Shown: positions 32,882 through 41,290 of the stretch, in pieces
Numbering within the stretch: position 1 is the stretch's first letter
Layout of the letters: the number at the start of each line of letters is the position of its first letter
NCBI RefSeq assembly: GCF_041262165.1
Contig: NZ_JBGCBY010000021.1
Span: 91,343 to 155,342, forward strand
Direction of reading: 5' to 3'
Length of the DNA stretch: 64,000 nucleotides
DNA from: Streptacidiphilus sp041262165
GTDB lineage: Bacteria; Actinomycetota; Actinomycetes; Streptomycetales; Streptomycetaceae
Made by a program: the position numbers and the translations under genes
Notes under the pieces: generated by a model
What the model was told of the DNA's origin: nothing
Databases searched by the model: none
The model's input: only the letters and a program-made list of their open reading frames with translations

Positions 32882-34480
32882 ATGACCTCGATGCCCAAGG
32901 GCTCCAATCTCCCCGTACCGACGACCGCGCTGCACGCGGTGGTGAGCTGGCGCACCGACGGGCCGACGCCGGACGTGGACGTGTCCGCTCTGCTGCTCGA
33001 CGGCTCGGGCAAGGTTCGCTCCGACGCCGACTTCGTCTTCTACAACCAACCGGAGCACGCCTCCGGCGCGGTCAGACACGAGGGCAAGCGGCCCCAGCCC
33101 GGCGAGACGATGGACGCGGTGCTGCTGGATCTGCCGCGCGTGGAACCGGCGGTCGACCGGATCGTGGTGGGGGCGTCCGCGGACGGCGGCACCTTCGGCC
33201 AGGTGCCGGGGCTGCGCCTGCGGGTGCTGACCCAGGACGGCGGCTGCGTCGCTGAGTTCGACATCGACGGGGCGGGGGCCGAGACGGCGTTTCTGTTCGG
33301 TGAGTTCTACCGGCGCAGCGGGGAGTGGAAGTTCCGCGCGGTCGGCCAGGGCTACGCCTCCGGGTTGGCCGGCCTGGCCACCGACTTCGGCATCTCGGTG
33401 GACGGCGGGGACTCGGCCCCCACGCCCGCCCCCGCCCCCGCACCCGCACCCGCGCCTCAGGCCGCGCCGGCAGCCGCACCCGCAGCCGCACCCGCCCAGC
33501 AGTTCGCTGCCCCGCAGCCCCAACCCCCGGTCGGCTTCGGCCCACCCCCGCCCGGCTACGGCACACCCGTGCCGCAGGCGCCGCCGACGCAGGCCCCTGC
33601 AGCGTCTCCCGAGCAGGGCTCCCCGCTCAGCCTCAAGAAGCAGAAGCTCATCTCCCTGGAGAAGCAGCTCGCCGATCGCGGCGACCTCGGTCTGCTCGAC
33701 CTCACCAAGCGCGCCGCTGTCACCCTGGAGAAGCGCGGCCTGTCCGAGCACACCGCCAGGGTCGCGCTCTGCCTGGACATCTCCGGTTCCATGGGCGGCC
33801 TCTACCGCACCGGCAAGGTGCAGGGGCTGGTCGAACGGGTGCTCGCGCTGGGGCTGCGCTTCGACGACAACGCCGAGGTCGACGTCTTCCTGTTCGGCGC
33901 CCGCGGCCACGCCGCCGGCGGCGTCGGCCTGGACTCGTACCAGGGCTGGACGGACCGGATGCTCCAGCAGTGGCGGCTGGAAGGCGGGACCGACTACGCC
34001 GCCGCGATGCACCTGATCCGGGAGCAGTACTTCGGCTCCGCCGCGCTGCGACAGACCCCGATCTCGGACCGCCAGCCGGTCTACGTCATGTTCGTGACGG
34101 ACGGCCACACCACCAGCGAGGCAGCGACCCGGGCGCACGTCCTGTCCTCCAGCTACGAGCCGCTGTTCTGGCAGTTCATGGGCATCGGGCGGTCCTCCAA
34201 GTCGGTCGACGCCCCGATGACGGCGCCCGAGCCCGAGCCGACCGGCAAGCAGTCGCGGTTCGCCCGGAAGCTGCGGGCCATGTCGGCGAGCTGGGGCGAC
34301 GGCACCTTCCGCTTCCTCGAAGAACTGGACGACCTGCCCGGCCGCTACGTCGACAACGCGGACTTCTTCTGCGTCCAGGACCCGGCCAACATCAGCGACG
34401 AGCAGCTCTACGAACTGATGATGGGCGCGTATCCGGCCTGGTTGCAGAACGCCCGCGCGAAGGGCCTGCTCGTCGACTGA
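32882..34480 (+). CDS. TerD-domain protein with C-terminal VWA domain
   Basis: The product has about 532 residues. A TerD-like domain (residues about 1-180: KGSNLPVPTTALHAVVSWRT...DVDVSALLLDGSGKVRSDADFVFYNQP...RRSGEWKFRAVGQGYASGLAGLATDFG) is joined by a Pro/Ala/Gln-rich linker (about 180-250) to a VWA domain. The VWA domain has a complete MIDAS: D299-I-S-G-S, GGTDY and VTDGHT. The layout resembles TerF-type tellurite/stress proteins. TerD binds calcium and VWA binds divalent metal, so a metal-dependent scaffold is likely. The gene is alone and divergent from the paa operon. Confidence 0.88.
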   Translation: MTSMPKGSNLPVPTTALHAVVSWRTDGPTPDVDVSALLLDGSGKVRSDADFVFYNQPEHASGAVRHEGKRPQPGETMDAVLLDLPRVEPAVDRIVVGASADGGTFGQVPGLRLRVLTQDGGCVAEFDIDGAGAETAFLFGEFYRRSGEWKFRAVGQGYASGLAGLATDFGISVDGGDSAPTPAPAPAPAPAPQAAPAAAPAAAPAQQFAAPQPQPPVGFGPPPPGYGTPVPQAPPTQAPAASPEQGSPLSLKKQKLISLEKQLADRGDLGLLDLTKRAAVTLEKRGLSEHTARVALCLDISGSMGGLYRTGKVQGLVERVLALGLRFDDNAEVDVFLFGARGHAAGGVGLDSYQGWTDRMLQQWRLEGGTDYAAAMHLIREQYFGSAALRQTPISDRQPVYVMFVTDGHTTSEAATRAHVLSSSYEPLFWQFMGIGRSSKSVDAPMTAPEPEPTGKQSRFARKLRAMSASWGDGTFRFLEELDDLPGRYVDNADFFCVQDPANISDEQLYELMMGAYPAWLQNARAKGLLVD

Positions 34481-34532
34481 CCCCTCTTCTCGTCGACTGT
34501 TCCCGCCGACTGATTCCTGTTCGGGCCTGCTT

Positions 34533-35879
34533 TCAGATGCCTCTGACGTCGCCGCCGCGGGTGCGCAGCACGGCGGCGACGTCCTCGGCGAGTGCCGGCA
34601 GGTCGGGCGCGGACAGCGGCGAGACCGTCAGCCGGATCCCGGGCGGTGAGCCCATCCGGAAGCGCGCGCCGGCGGCCACCGCCCACCCCCGCTGCAGCAG
34701 CCCGGCGACGGCGGCGGTCTCGTCCGGCACCGGCACCCAGACGTTCAGGCCGCTGCGCCCGTGGCCACGGATCCCGCGCGCGGCGAGTTCGGCGAGCAGC
34801 CCGTCCCGCCTGGCCCGGTACGAGGCCGCAGCCGGCGCGGTGTCCTCGGCCTCCCACAGCGCGGCGACCGTGCGCTGCAGCAGATGGCTGACCCAGCCCG
34901 CGCCCAGGCGCTGACGGCCGCGGACCCGGTCGACCGTCTCGGCGTCACCGGTGAGGACGGCGACACGCAGGTCGGGGCCGAGGGACTTGGCGGCGGAGCG
35001 GACGACTGCCCAGGCCGTCGTGGTCGCGGTTCCGTTCGGGCCCGCGCACAGCGGGTGGAACGGCAGGTCCACGATGCCGTGCCCGTGGTCGTCCTCGACC
35101 AGCAGCACGGCCGGGTGCGCGGCCAGCAGCCCGCGCAGCGCGGCGGCTCGCTCGGCGCTCACGGCGGCCCCGGTGGGGTTCTGGGCGCGGCTGGTGACGA
35201 CGACGGCGCGCGCTCCCTCCTCCAGGGCGCGCGCCACCTCCGCCACGAGCGGGCCCTCGTCGTCGAGAGCGACCGGCACCGCCTTGAGGCCGAGCGCGGG
35301 CAGCAGGTCCAGCAGGCTGCCCCAGCCCGGGTCCTCGACGGCGACGGCGTCACCGGGGCGCAGCCGCGCCAGGAAGATCCGCTCGATCGCGTCGAGCGAA
35401 CCGGAGGCGACGCCGACCGGCGCGGCGGGAACGCTGTCGCCGGCGAACGACGCCTCGGCCAGGGCGCGCAGCCGGGGGTCGAGCGCGGGGCCTCCGTACA
35501 TCACCGGGTCTGTGGCGTGGGCGAGCGCGGCCTCCCGGACGGCGCGCTCCAGGTCGGGGAGCAGGCTGGTGTCGGGGTTGCCGTCGGAAAGGTCGCGGGT
35601 GCCCTGCGGGACCGCGAGCCGCTGCGCGTCGCGCGGGGTCAACGAGGGTCTGGAGCGGATCCGGCTGCCGCGCCGGCCGGCGGTCTCGATCACCCCCCGG
35701 TCCCGGAGCAGCCGGTAGGCGGCGGCCACGGTGTTGGGGTTCACCTCCAGCTCGGTCGCCAGTTCGCGCAGCGGGGGCAGGGCCGTCCCGGGCTCCAGCT
35801 CACCCGTACCGACCGCGCGTTCGACGTCGGCGGCGATCTCCGTGGCGCGGCGTCCGCGAATCCGATAATCTCCTAGCAC
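34533..35879 (-). CDS. MocR-type regulator, PtsJ-like (GntR-aminotransferase fusion)
   Basis: The product has 448 residues. A winged helix (VERAVGTGELEPGTALPPLRELATELEVNPNTVAAAYRLLRDRGVIETAGRRGS) precedes an aminotransferase domain with TSRAQNPTGAAVS, EDDHGHG and the PLP lysine K298 (RSAAKSLGPDLRVAVLTG). The GTG at 35879 is preceded by a short intergenic region with a palindrome shared with the divergent PaiB-like gene. That gene is the likely target. Family sure, effector and target inferred. Confidence 0.87.
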   Translation of the reverse strand: MLGDYRIRGRRATEIAADVERAVGTGELEPGTALPPLRELATELEVNPNTVAAAYRLLRDRGVIETAGRRGSRIRSRPSLTPRDAQRLAVPQGTRDLSDGNPDTSLLPDLERAVREAALAHATDPVMYGGPALDPRLRALAEASFAGDSVPAAPVGVASGSLDAIERIFLARLRPGDAVAVEDPGWGSLLDLLPALGLKAVPVALDDEGPLVAEVARALEEGARAVVVTSRAQNPTGAAVSAERAAALRGLLAAHPAVLLVEDDHGHGIVDLPFHPLCAGPNGTATTTAWAVVRSAAKSLGPDLRVAVLTGDAETVDRVRGRQRLGAGWVSHLLQRTVAALWEAEDTAPAAASYRARRDGLLAELAARGIRGHGRSGLNVWVPVPDETAAVAGLLQRGWAVAAGARFRMGSPPGIRLTVSPLSAPDLPALAEDVAAVLRTRGGDVRGI

Positions 35880-35888
35880 AAAGTAGAT

Positions 35889-35904
35889 TATGCACTAGTA
35901 CATA
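35889..35904. promoter_or_regulatory. Palindromic operator candidate between MocR and PaiB genes
   Basis: TATGCACTAGTACATA is palindromic except for one base pair. It sits in the 52-bp A/T-rich gap between the two divergent genes. Related motifs (CACAAAGTAGA) flank it. The MocR protein probably binds here. Confidence 0.58.
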
Positions 35905-35931
35905 GCCGTTGTCGACCTTGCTGGAGACCTC

Positions 35932-36570
35932 ATGCTGATCCATCCCTGGGACCGGGGCGCCGACCACGAATGGCGCGCCTGGCTCTCCGGACGCGACTTC
36001 GGCCTGCTTGCCGCCAACGGCACCGACGGAGCAGCCCCCGTCCTCGTCCCCACCCACTTCCTCTACGACGGCGCGGACGAGGTGGTCCTGCACCTCGCCC
36101 GTCCCAACCCGGTGTGGGCGGCGATCGAGGCCAACCCACGGCTCACCCTGGCCGTCACCGACGACTACGCCTTCGTACCAGGCCCCTGGCGTCCCCCGGC
36201 CGGCACCCCGCCCGAGGACGGCGTGCCGACCAGCTACTACGCCTCCGTGCACCTCACCGGGACGGCCACCGTGATCGACAACCCGGCCCTGAAGGCAGCC
36301 CTGCTGGACCGTCAGCTCGCACACTTCCAGCCCGACGGCCCTTGCGCACCCATCGTCCCCGGCGAGCCGCCGTTCGGACGGATGCTGTCCGCGATCCGGG
36401 GGCTGCGGCTGCAGATCACCGAGGTCAGGCCCAAGTTCAAGTACGACGACAAGCGGGACGCCGAACTGCAGTCGGAGATCGCCGAACGGCTGTCGCGACG
36501 GGACCTGCCCCGCGACGACGGGGCCCGGGCCCAACTGCTGCGCCGCAGGGACGCACGCGTCGATTCCTGA
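35932..36570 (+). CDS. PaiB-like FMN-binding split-barrel protein
   Basis: The product has 212 residues. It begins MLIHPWDRGADHEWRAWLSGRDFGLLAAN and has VPTHFLYDGADEVVLHLARPNPVWAAIEANPRLTLAVTDDYAFVPGPW, YYASVHLTGTATVIDNP and FGRMLSAIRGLRLQITEVRPKFKYDDKR. This is typical of the FMN_bind_2/PaiB family, annotated as FMN-binding negative regulators though a DNA-binding role is doubtful. Divergence from a PLP-dependent MocR suggests a link to B6 or flavin metabolism. Confidence 0.82.
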   Translation: MLIHPWDRGADHEWRAWLSGRDFGLLAANGTDGAAPVLVPTHFLYDGADEVVLHLARPNPVWAAIEANPRLTLAVTDDYAFVPGPWRPPAGTPPEDGVPTSYYASVHLTGTATVIDNPALKAALLDRQLAHFQPDGPCAPIVPGEPPFGRMLSAIRGLRLQITEVRPKFKYDDKRDAELQSEIAERLSRRDLPRDDGARAQLLRRRDARVDS

Positions 36571-36732
36571 CACGCGTGCGCTGGGCCGTCCGGGGCAGGC
36601 GCCCACCCGGACGGCCGAGGCCCGCGGCCGCGCTGCCGTCCCCGACCGGTCCGCGTTCATAGGCTGGTCGGACGGACCATCAGCTCGGGCCGCCGGCACC
36701 GTGTCGGCCCGCCGAACTCCGGGGAGCCTCCA

Positions 36733-38151
36733 CTGACCAGCACCAGGACACCCGACCCCACGGAGTCCGGCGAGGGCAGCCTTGGTCGTGTCATCTTCAT
36801 CGCCGCCGCGGCGGCCATGGGCGGCTTCCTGTTCGGCTACGACAGCGCGGTCATCAGTGGCGCCGTCACCGGCATCCAGCACCACTTCCGGGTGGGAAAC
36901 GGCGAGACCGCACTGGTCGTGTCCGCCGCGCTGCTCGGTTCCGCGGCCGGCGCGGCCGGCGCCGGCTGGCTGGCCGACCGTCTCGGCCGGATCAGGGTCA
37001 TGCAGATGGCGGCCGTGCTCTTCGCCATCAGCGGCGTCGGCTCGATGTTTCCGCCCAACATCTTCGTCCTCGGTGTCTGGCGAGTGGTCGGCGGTGTCGC
37101 GATCGGCATGGCCTCGGTCATCGCCCCCGCCTACATCGCCGAGGTCTCGCCGCCCGCCGTACGCGGGCGGCTCGCGTCCTTCCAGCAGGCCGCGATCGTG
37201 CTCGGCATCTTCATCTCACAGCTCGTCAACTACGGCCTCAACCAGGGCGCAGGCGGCAGCCCCAACGACCCGATCGCGGGGATCCAGGCATGGCAGTGGA
37301 TGCTCGGCGTGGAGACGGTTCCGGCGCTCATCTACTTCCTGATGTCCTTCGCGATCCCGGAGTCCCCACGCTTTCTGATCTCCGCCGGCAGGCTCGACCG
37401 GGCGCGCCAGGTCCTCGCCGACGTGGAGGGGCCCAACTCCGACGTCGACGCCCGGATCGCGGAGATCCAGCTGGTCATGGCCTCGGAGCACAAGTCGAGG
37501 CTGAGCGACCTCCTCGGCGGCCGGTTCGGCCTGCAGACGATCGTCTGGGTCGGCATCGGCGCCTCGGCGTTCCAGCAGTTCGTCGGCATCAACGTGATCT
37601 TCTACTACTCCTCCCTGCTCTGGCAGTCGGTGGGGATCAACGCCAGCAACTCGCTGCTGATCAGCGTGTCCACCTCGCTGGTCAACATCGTCGGCACGGT
37701 AATCGCCGTCGCTCTGGTCGACCGGGTGGGCCGCCGTCCGCTGGCCCTGACCGGCTCGGCCGGGATGGCCGTCGCGCTGAGCGTCGCCGCCTGGGCGTTC
37801 TCGTACCGCAAGGGCACCGGCACCAGCGCCACGCTGCCGAACCTGCAGGCCGGGGTCGCCCTGGCCGCCGCACATGTCTTCGTGCTGTGCTTCGCGTTCT
37901 CGTGGGGCGTGGTGGTCTGGGTCCTGCTCGGCGAGATGTTCCCCAACCGGATCAGGGCTTTGGCCCTGTCGGTGGCCGCGTCCGCACAGTGGATCGCAAA
38001 CTGGGCCATCACCGTCAGCTTCCCGACCATGTCGGACTGGAACCTGTCGGCGACCTATGTCATCTACGCGTGCTTCGCGCTGCTGTCGATCCCCTTCGTC
38101 TACTTCTGCATCAAGGAGACCAAGGGACGCACCCTGGAGTCGATGGGCTGA
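36733..38151 (+). CDS. MFS sugar porter, likely CTG start
   Basis: The product has about 472 residues from a CTG at 36733. Twelve helices carry sugar-porter signatures: GGFLFGYDSAVISGAV, DRLGRIRVMQ, PAYIAEVSPPAVRGRLASFQQ, PESPRFLISAGR, FQQFVGINVIFYYSS, DRVGRRPLALTG and the C-terminal PFVYFCIKETKGRTLE. It would be a proton symporter for a monosaccharide. The only in-frame ATG, 36817, would cut into the first helix. No GTG or TTG lies between, while GGGGAG (36721-36726) sits six bases before CTG. The resulting N-terminus TSTRTPDPTESGEGSLGRVIFIAAAAAMGG looks natural for the family. Confidence 0.88.
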   Translation: MTSTRTPDPTESGEGSLGRVIFIAAAAAMGGFLFGYDSAVISGAVTGIQHHFRVGNGETALVVSAALLGSAAGAAGAGWLADRLGRIRVMQMAAVLFAISGVGSMFPPNIFVLGVWRVVGGVAIGMASVIAPAYIAEVSPPAVRGRLASFQQAAIVLGIFISQLVNYGLNQGAGGSPNDPIAGIQAWQWMLGVETVPALIYFLMSFAIPESPRFLISAGRLDRARQVLADVEGPNSDVDARIAEIQLVMASEHKSRLSDLLGGRFGLQTIVWVGIGASAFQQFVGINVIFYYSSLLWQSVGINASNSLLISVSTSLVNIVGTVIAVALVDRVGRRPLALTGSAGMAVALSVAAWAFSYRKGTGTSATLPNLQAGVALAAAHVFVLCFAFSWGVVVWVLLGEMFPNRIRALALSVAASAQWIANWAITVSFPTMSDWNLSATYVIYACFALLSIPFVYFCIKETKGRTLESMG

Positions 38152-38189
38152 CCGCCAGGTTCCAGCCGCTCCAGCCCGCAGGCAGGGTC

Positions 38190-38696
38190 TCAGAGTTCGG
38201 CCTGGACCCGGGCGACCACCGCCTGCGGGTCGACCCCGGCCCCGGCCAGCACCTCCGCGGCCCGGCTGGACGGGTCCGACGCCAGCTCCGCCAGCAGGTC
38301 GAGCGCGCCGGGCTCCGCGCCCTCGCGTATCAGCGCCGCCAGCGCGGCGCGTTCCAGCGCCGCCGCCGCGGACCTGCTCCAACCCAGCGGGGCCTGCCGG
38401 CGCGGGCGGGGCACGACCGCGCCCTCCCCCGAGCTCCAGTCCCGGCCGAAGCCGATGCTGCGCTGCGCGAGATAGCCCATCAGCCGCGTGGCCTGCGTCG
38501 GGAACGGCGCCGCCAGTCCGAGGACCCGGTCGTCGGATTCGAGCAGCGCATGCAGCAGGTGCCCCGTGTCGACCTCGGTGTCGCCGGCGCGTACGGCGCG
38601 GCGCCGGGCCCGGGCGGCGACCCGGCCCAGCACACCCGCCTGTTCGAGGCGCTCGACTTCCGCGCCGTGGAGATTCGGGAACACGTGATCCACCAC
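38190..38696 (-). CDS. Clp N-terminal-domain protein
   Basis: The product has 168 residues. It has two Clp-N-like repeats: the first with GVLGRVAARARRRAVRAGDTEVDTGHLLHALLESDDRVLGLAAP, the second with WSRSAAAALERAALAALIREGAEPGALDLLAELASDPSSRAAEVLAGAGVDP. There is no AAA+ module. Stand-alone Clp-N proteins may act as adaptors or substrate binders, which is inference. The ATG at 38696 has no strong site, so the start is uncertain. Confidence 0.75.
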   Translation of the reverse strand: MVDHVFPNLHGAEVERLEQAGVLGRVAARARRRAVRAGDTEVDTGHLLHALLESDDRVLGLAAPFPTQATRLMGYLAQRSIGFGRDWSSGEGAVVPRPRRQAPLGWSRSAAAALERAALAALIREGAEPGALDLLAELASDPSSRAAEVLAGAGVDPQAVVARVQAEL

Positions 38697-39093
38697 ATCG
38701 TCAGGGACGGGGCAGGAACGTCGCAGCCCACATCAGCCGACCGCTTCGACGGAAGTCTGCTTCGTAGCGTGACCGCTAGTCAACCCACAGATACGATCTT
38801 CCCACCGTCCGGCCTGGCTGGGAGTGCCCTCGGCACTGCTTCCCCAGCTCTGAACACGCCCCCCAACCGCCCCTACCTGGCTAGCTCGGCAGCCATTACG
38901 CCAGCTTTCGCCATGCGGCGCACAGGTGCACGGACCGGCGTGCGGCGACCCTCCGCACCCCCGGTCGCTCGCAACCACCGGAGCCTCCGACACGTCCGAC
39001 ACCACAGCGGAATCCCTACCGACCCGTCTCCCCGCTCCGCACCGCCCGGCCGCCCGCTCAGCGCCACTGGAGGCCTCGATAGAACCCACCCCC
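38697..39093. other. Gene-poor gap between Clp-N and HAD genes
   Basis: This 397-bp stretch has no gene I can support. The plus frame of the HAD gene is open from 38926, but its translation there is Pro/Thr/Ser-rich without domain character. A lower-G/C part near 38740-38800 could hold the promoters. Confidence 0.5.
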
Positions 39094-39621
39094 GTGCAGG
39101 TCCGCCCCTTCCCGCCGAAGGCTCCACCAGGCGGCCCCGCGGACCCGTACAACGACCGGCCGCTGCTGTACCTCGACATCGACGGCGTGCTCAACCCCGT
39201 CTGCCCGCGCCCCGAGGGCGAGTTCACGGCGCATCAGGTGCACGGCTGCTCGGTACTGATATCCGCGCGTCACGCAGACTGGCTGCGCGAGCTCGCGCAG
39301 GTCTACGAGCTGGTCTGGGCCAGCACCTGGGAGGCGTACGCCAACCGCTGCATCGCTCCACTGCTCGGACTGCCGGACCTGCCGGTCGTCCCGGTGGGGC
39401 GTCAACCGGGGGGCGACTGGCTGCCGATCGTGCGGCACGCGGCGGGCAGGCCCTTCGCCTGGGTCGACGATCTGATCCCCGAGGCCGTGCTGCGCAGCAG
39501 CGCCGCACGCAGGGACCGCCTGCTGCTGCGAGTCGACCCGGGCCAGGGCCTGCGCCGCGACCACGTGAACCGCCTGCTGGGCCACCCCCCGGTGAGATTC
39601 AGCCTTCCTCGGCGAGGATGA
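39094..39621 (+). CDS. HAD-superfamily hydrolase-like protein
   Basis: The product has about 175 residues from GTG 39094. HAD motif I is D28-x-D30 in LLYLDIDGVLNP. ISARHADWLRELAQVYELVWASTWEAYAN follows, and WVDDLIP resembles motif IV. The order resembles the HAD proteins of the Swiss Army Knife RNA-repair type. The start is uncertain: GGAGG at 39069-39073 is placed for an unusual ATA at 39079, while GTG 39094 has no good site. The 3' end overlaps convergent padR by 23 bp. Substrate unknown. Confidence 0.7.
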   Translation: MQVRPFPPKAPPGGPADPYNDRPLLYLDIDGVLNPVCPRPEGEFTAHQVHGCSVLISARHADWLRELAQVYELVWASTWEAYANRCIAPLLGLPDLPVVPVGRQPGGDWLPIVRHAAGRPFAWVDDLIPEAVLRSSAARRDRLLLRVDPGQGLRRDHVNRLLGHPPVRFSLPRRG

Positions 39622-40258
39622 GGTAGAGCTTCTTGCGGGCGTCCGCGAGCACCGCCAGCGCCTTGGTGCGCTGTTCCGGCGTGCCGGTGACCACGACCTG
39701 GCGCAGGGCGTCCCGTACGGCGCCCTCGGCCTGGCCGAACTCCCGGACGATGGACCAGTGTTCACCCTGCCCGGACTCCTCCCACGGAGCCTCGGGCCCG
39801 GCCTCGGCCTCGGCCCGGCCGCTCTCGGTGAGTTGGAATAGGCGCTTGCCGCCGGCCTCCTCACTGCTGATCAGCCCCTCCTCCTGCAGCATCTGCAGGG
39901 TGGGGTAGACCGATCCCGGGCTCGGCTTCCAGCTGCCGCCGGAGCGTTCCGCGATCTCGCGGATCATCTCGTAGCCGTGCATCGGCCGGTCCTTGAGCAG
40001 GGCCAGCAGGGAGGCACGCACATCGCCGCGCCGCGCCCGGCCGCCGTGGCGTCCGCGCCCGCCGGGTCCCCCACCCCGGAACGGTCCGAAGCCGGGACCG
40101 AACGGCCCGGGGCCGAACCCGCCGCCGGGCGGCCCGAAGCCGCCGAACGCCGCGCGGCTCTCGGCACCGGGCCCACGGCCCCAGTGCCCGTGCTCTCCCC
40201 GCCCACCACGGCCGGGGCGGCCGGGCTGCGCGGGGTCGAAAGGTATTCCTGAACGCAT
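39599..40258 (-). CDS. PadR-family transcriptional regulator
   Basis: The product has about 219 residues. Residues about 15-75 are Gly/Pro/Phe/Arg-rich (FGGFGPPGGGFGPGPFGPGFGPFRGGGPGG). The PadR winged helix follows (RRGDVRASLLALLKDRPMHGYEMIREIAERSGGSWKPSPGSVYPTLQMLQEEGLIS), then a C-terminal helical dimerisation part. Streptomycete PadR proteins of this form are autoregulatory and often control an adjacent efflux gene, which is absent here. The ATG at 40258 has AAGGAA upstream. Paired ATATCGGC motifs lie before it. Confidence 0.87.
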   Translation of the reverse strand: MRSGIPFDPAQPGRPGRGGRGEHGHWGRGPGAESRAAFGGFGPPGGGFGPGPFGPGFGPFRGGGPGGRGRHGGRARRGDVRASLLALLKDRPMHGYEMIREIAERSGGSWKPSPGSVYPTLQMLQEEGLISSEEAGGKRLFQLTESGRAEAEAGPEAPWEESGQGEHWSIVREFGQAEGAVRDALRQVVVTGTPEQRTKALAVLADARKKLYLILAEEG

Positions 40259-40299
40259 GATCTTCGTTCCTTTCATGAACGACTGTTGTGATGGCTCAA

Positions 40300-40338
40300 C
40301 GATATATCGGCATCAGTCGTTCGGCAAGGAATATCGGC
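40300..40338. promoter_or_regulatory. padR upstream dyads
   Basis: A perfect palindrome CGATATATCG (40300-40309) overlaps the first of two direct copies of ATATCGGC (40304-40311 and 40331-40338), 42-80 bp before the padR start. It is a good candidate for an autoregulatory operator. The rest of the 306-bp gap up to 40564 holds only a diverged 23-bp repeat pair (see findings). Confidence 0.55.
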
Positions 40339-40564
40339 GTGCAAAAGTGACCTGTGACAGCGAAGTCGGGGCGCGTCGGTCTCGTCGGTGGGGGAAGCGG
40401 GGGGTGGAGCCTGTTCTCGGGCTCGAGCTGGGACACGCCGTTCGAGGCGGTGGAGCCGGTCCGCTGCCGCTGTCGGTCGTCTGAGGCTCGTCACAGGTCA
40501 CCTTGGACGGCGAAGTCAGTCGATGGTGGGCCTCTGACCTGGTGCGACGGGATTCACTGTCGAG

Positions 40565-41131
40565 TCAGTTCAAGCCATTGACGAACGCTACGACGTCCTT
40601 CAGCCCGGGGTCGTAGCCGTCGGTGGTGTCGACCTCGATCCAGGGGGCATCCAGCGAGACCCGGTCGAACGCGCTGTGGCCCCTTGCTTGCGCGGCCGCG
40701 TCGTTCGGTCGAGGGTCCGCATGCGCGCGGCGCAGCGGATTGTCCGCCCTGCGGCGTAGTTGACGCTCCGTCGCGACATCGGGGGCGACTGTGCAGTGAA
40801 CAATGCGGATCTGCGCCAGCTTCCGGAGGGGCTCCAAGCCGGGTCGCCACAGTCGGTCCTGGAACGCTGCCTCGGCCACGGTCGTCACGCGGGCCCTCAG
40901 CAGCAGATCCAGCACACCGAAGAAGGTCGGCAACGTGCGCTGGGTCAGGGCGTCGCCCGGGCTCGGCAGAAACTCCGGGGCGGCATGCACCATGCCTTCC
41001 TTGATCTCATCCCGGCAGATCGCCGGGCACCCCACCAGCTTTGCGATCTCGTGCGCAAGGGTGGTCTTGCCTGAACCGGGAGGGCCACTGACGACAACGA
41101 GAGTCGGAAGAGAAGTCACCTTCCTAGTCAT
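40565..41131 (-). CDS. P-loop kinase-like AAA-family protein
   Basis: The product has 188 residues. Walker A is G16-T23 (VVVSGPPGSGKTTLAHEIAKLVG), followed by CRDEIKEGM and, at mid-length, a lid-like RQLRRRADNPLRRAHADPRPND. The layout fits small metabolite or zeta-toxin-like kinases that phosphorylate a small molecule. The substrate is unknown and no antitoxin gene is adjacent. The start has a GGAAGG-like site. Confidence 0.75.
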   Translation of the reverse strand: MTRKVTSLPTLVVVSGPPGSGKTTLAHEIAKLVGCPAICRDEIKEGMVHAAPEFLPSPGDALTQRTLPTFFGVLDLLLRARVTTVAEAAFQDRLWRPGLEPLRKLAQIRIVHCTVAPDVATERQLRRRADNPLRRAHADPRPNDAAAQARGHSAFDRVSLDAPWIEVDTTDGYDPGLKDVVAFVNGLN

Positions 41132-41290
41132 AGCAAACGGCGTACGCCACTTCGTAGGCCAGACCTCCTGTGAGCGGACAGCGGTATCTCCTGGTCCATG
41201 GACAGCCGCTTCCCCCCTCGACGGACAGTTCGTTCGTTCGCCTGCAGGGGTGATGGATGGCTGACCGAGGTGCCGCGATGGGTCGTGCGG

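Noticed and set aside
40313..40501. Short minus-strand gene upstream of padR
   Set aside because: The 62-codon frame is Ser/Pro/Arg-rich and overlaps the operator motifs. Nothing supports it.
40565..41131. Zeta-type toxin
   Set aside because: The P-loop fits, but there is no adjacent antitoxin gene and no clear zeta-specific substrate motif, so only a generic kinase is claimed.
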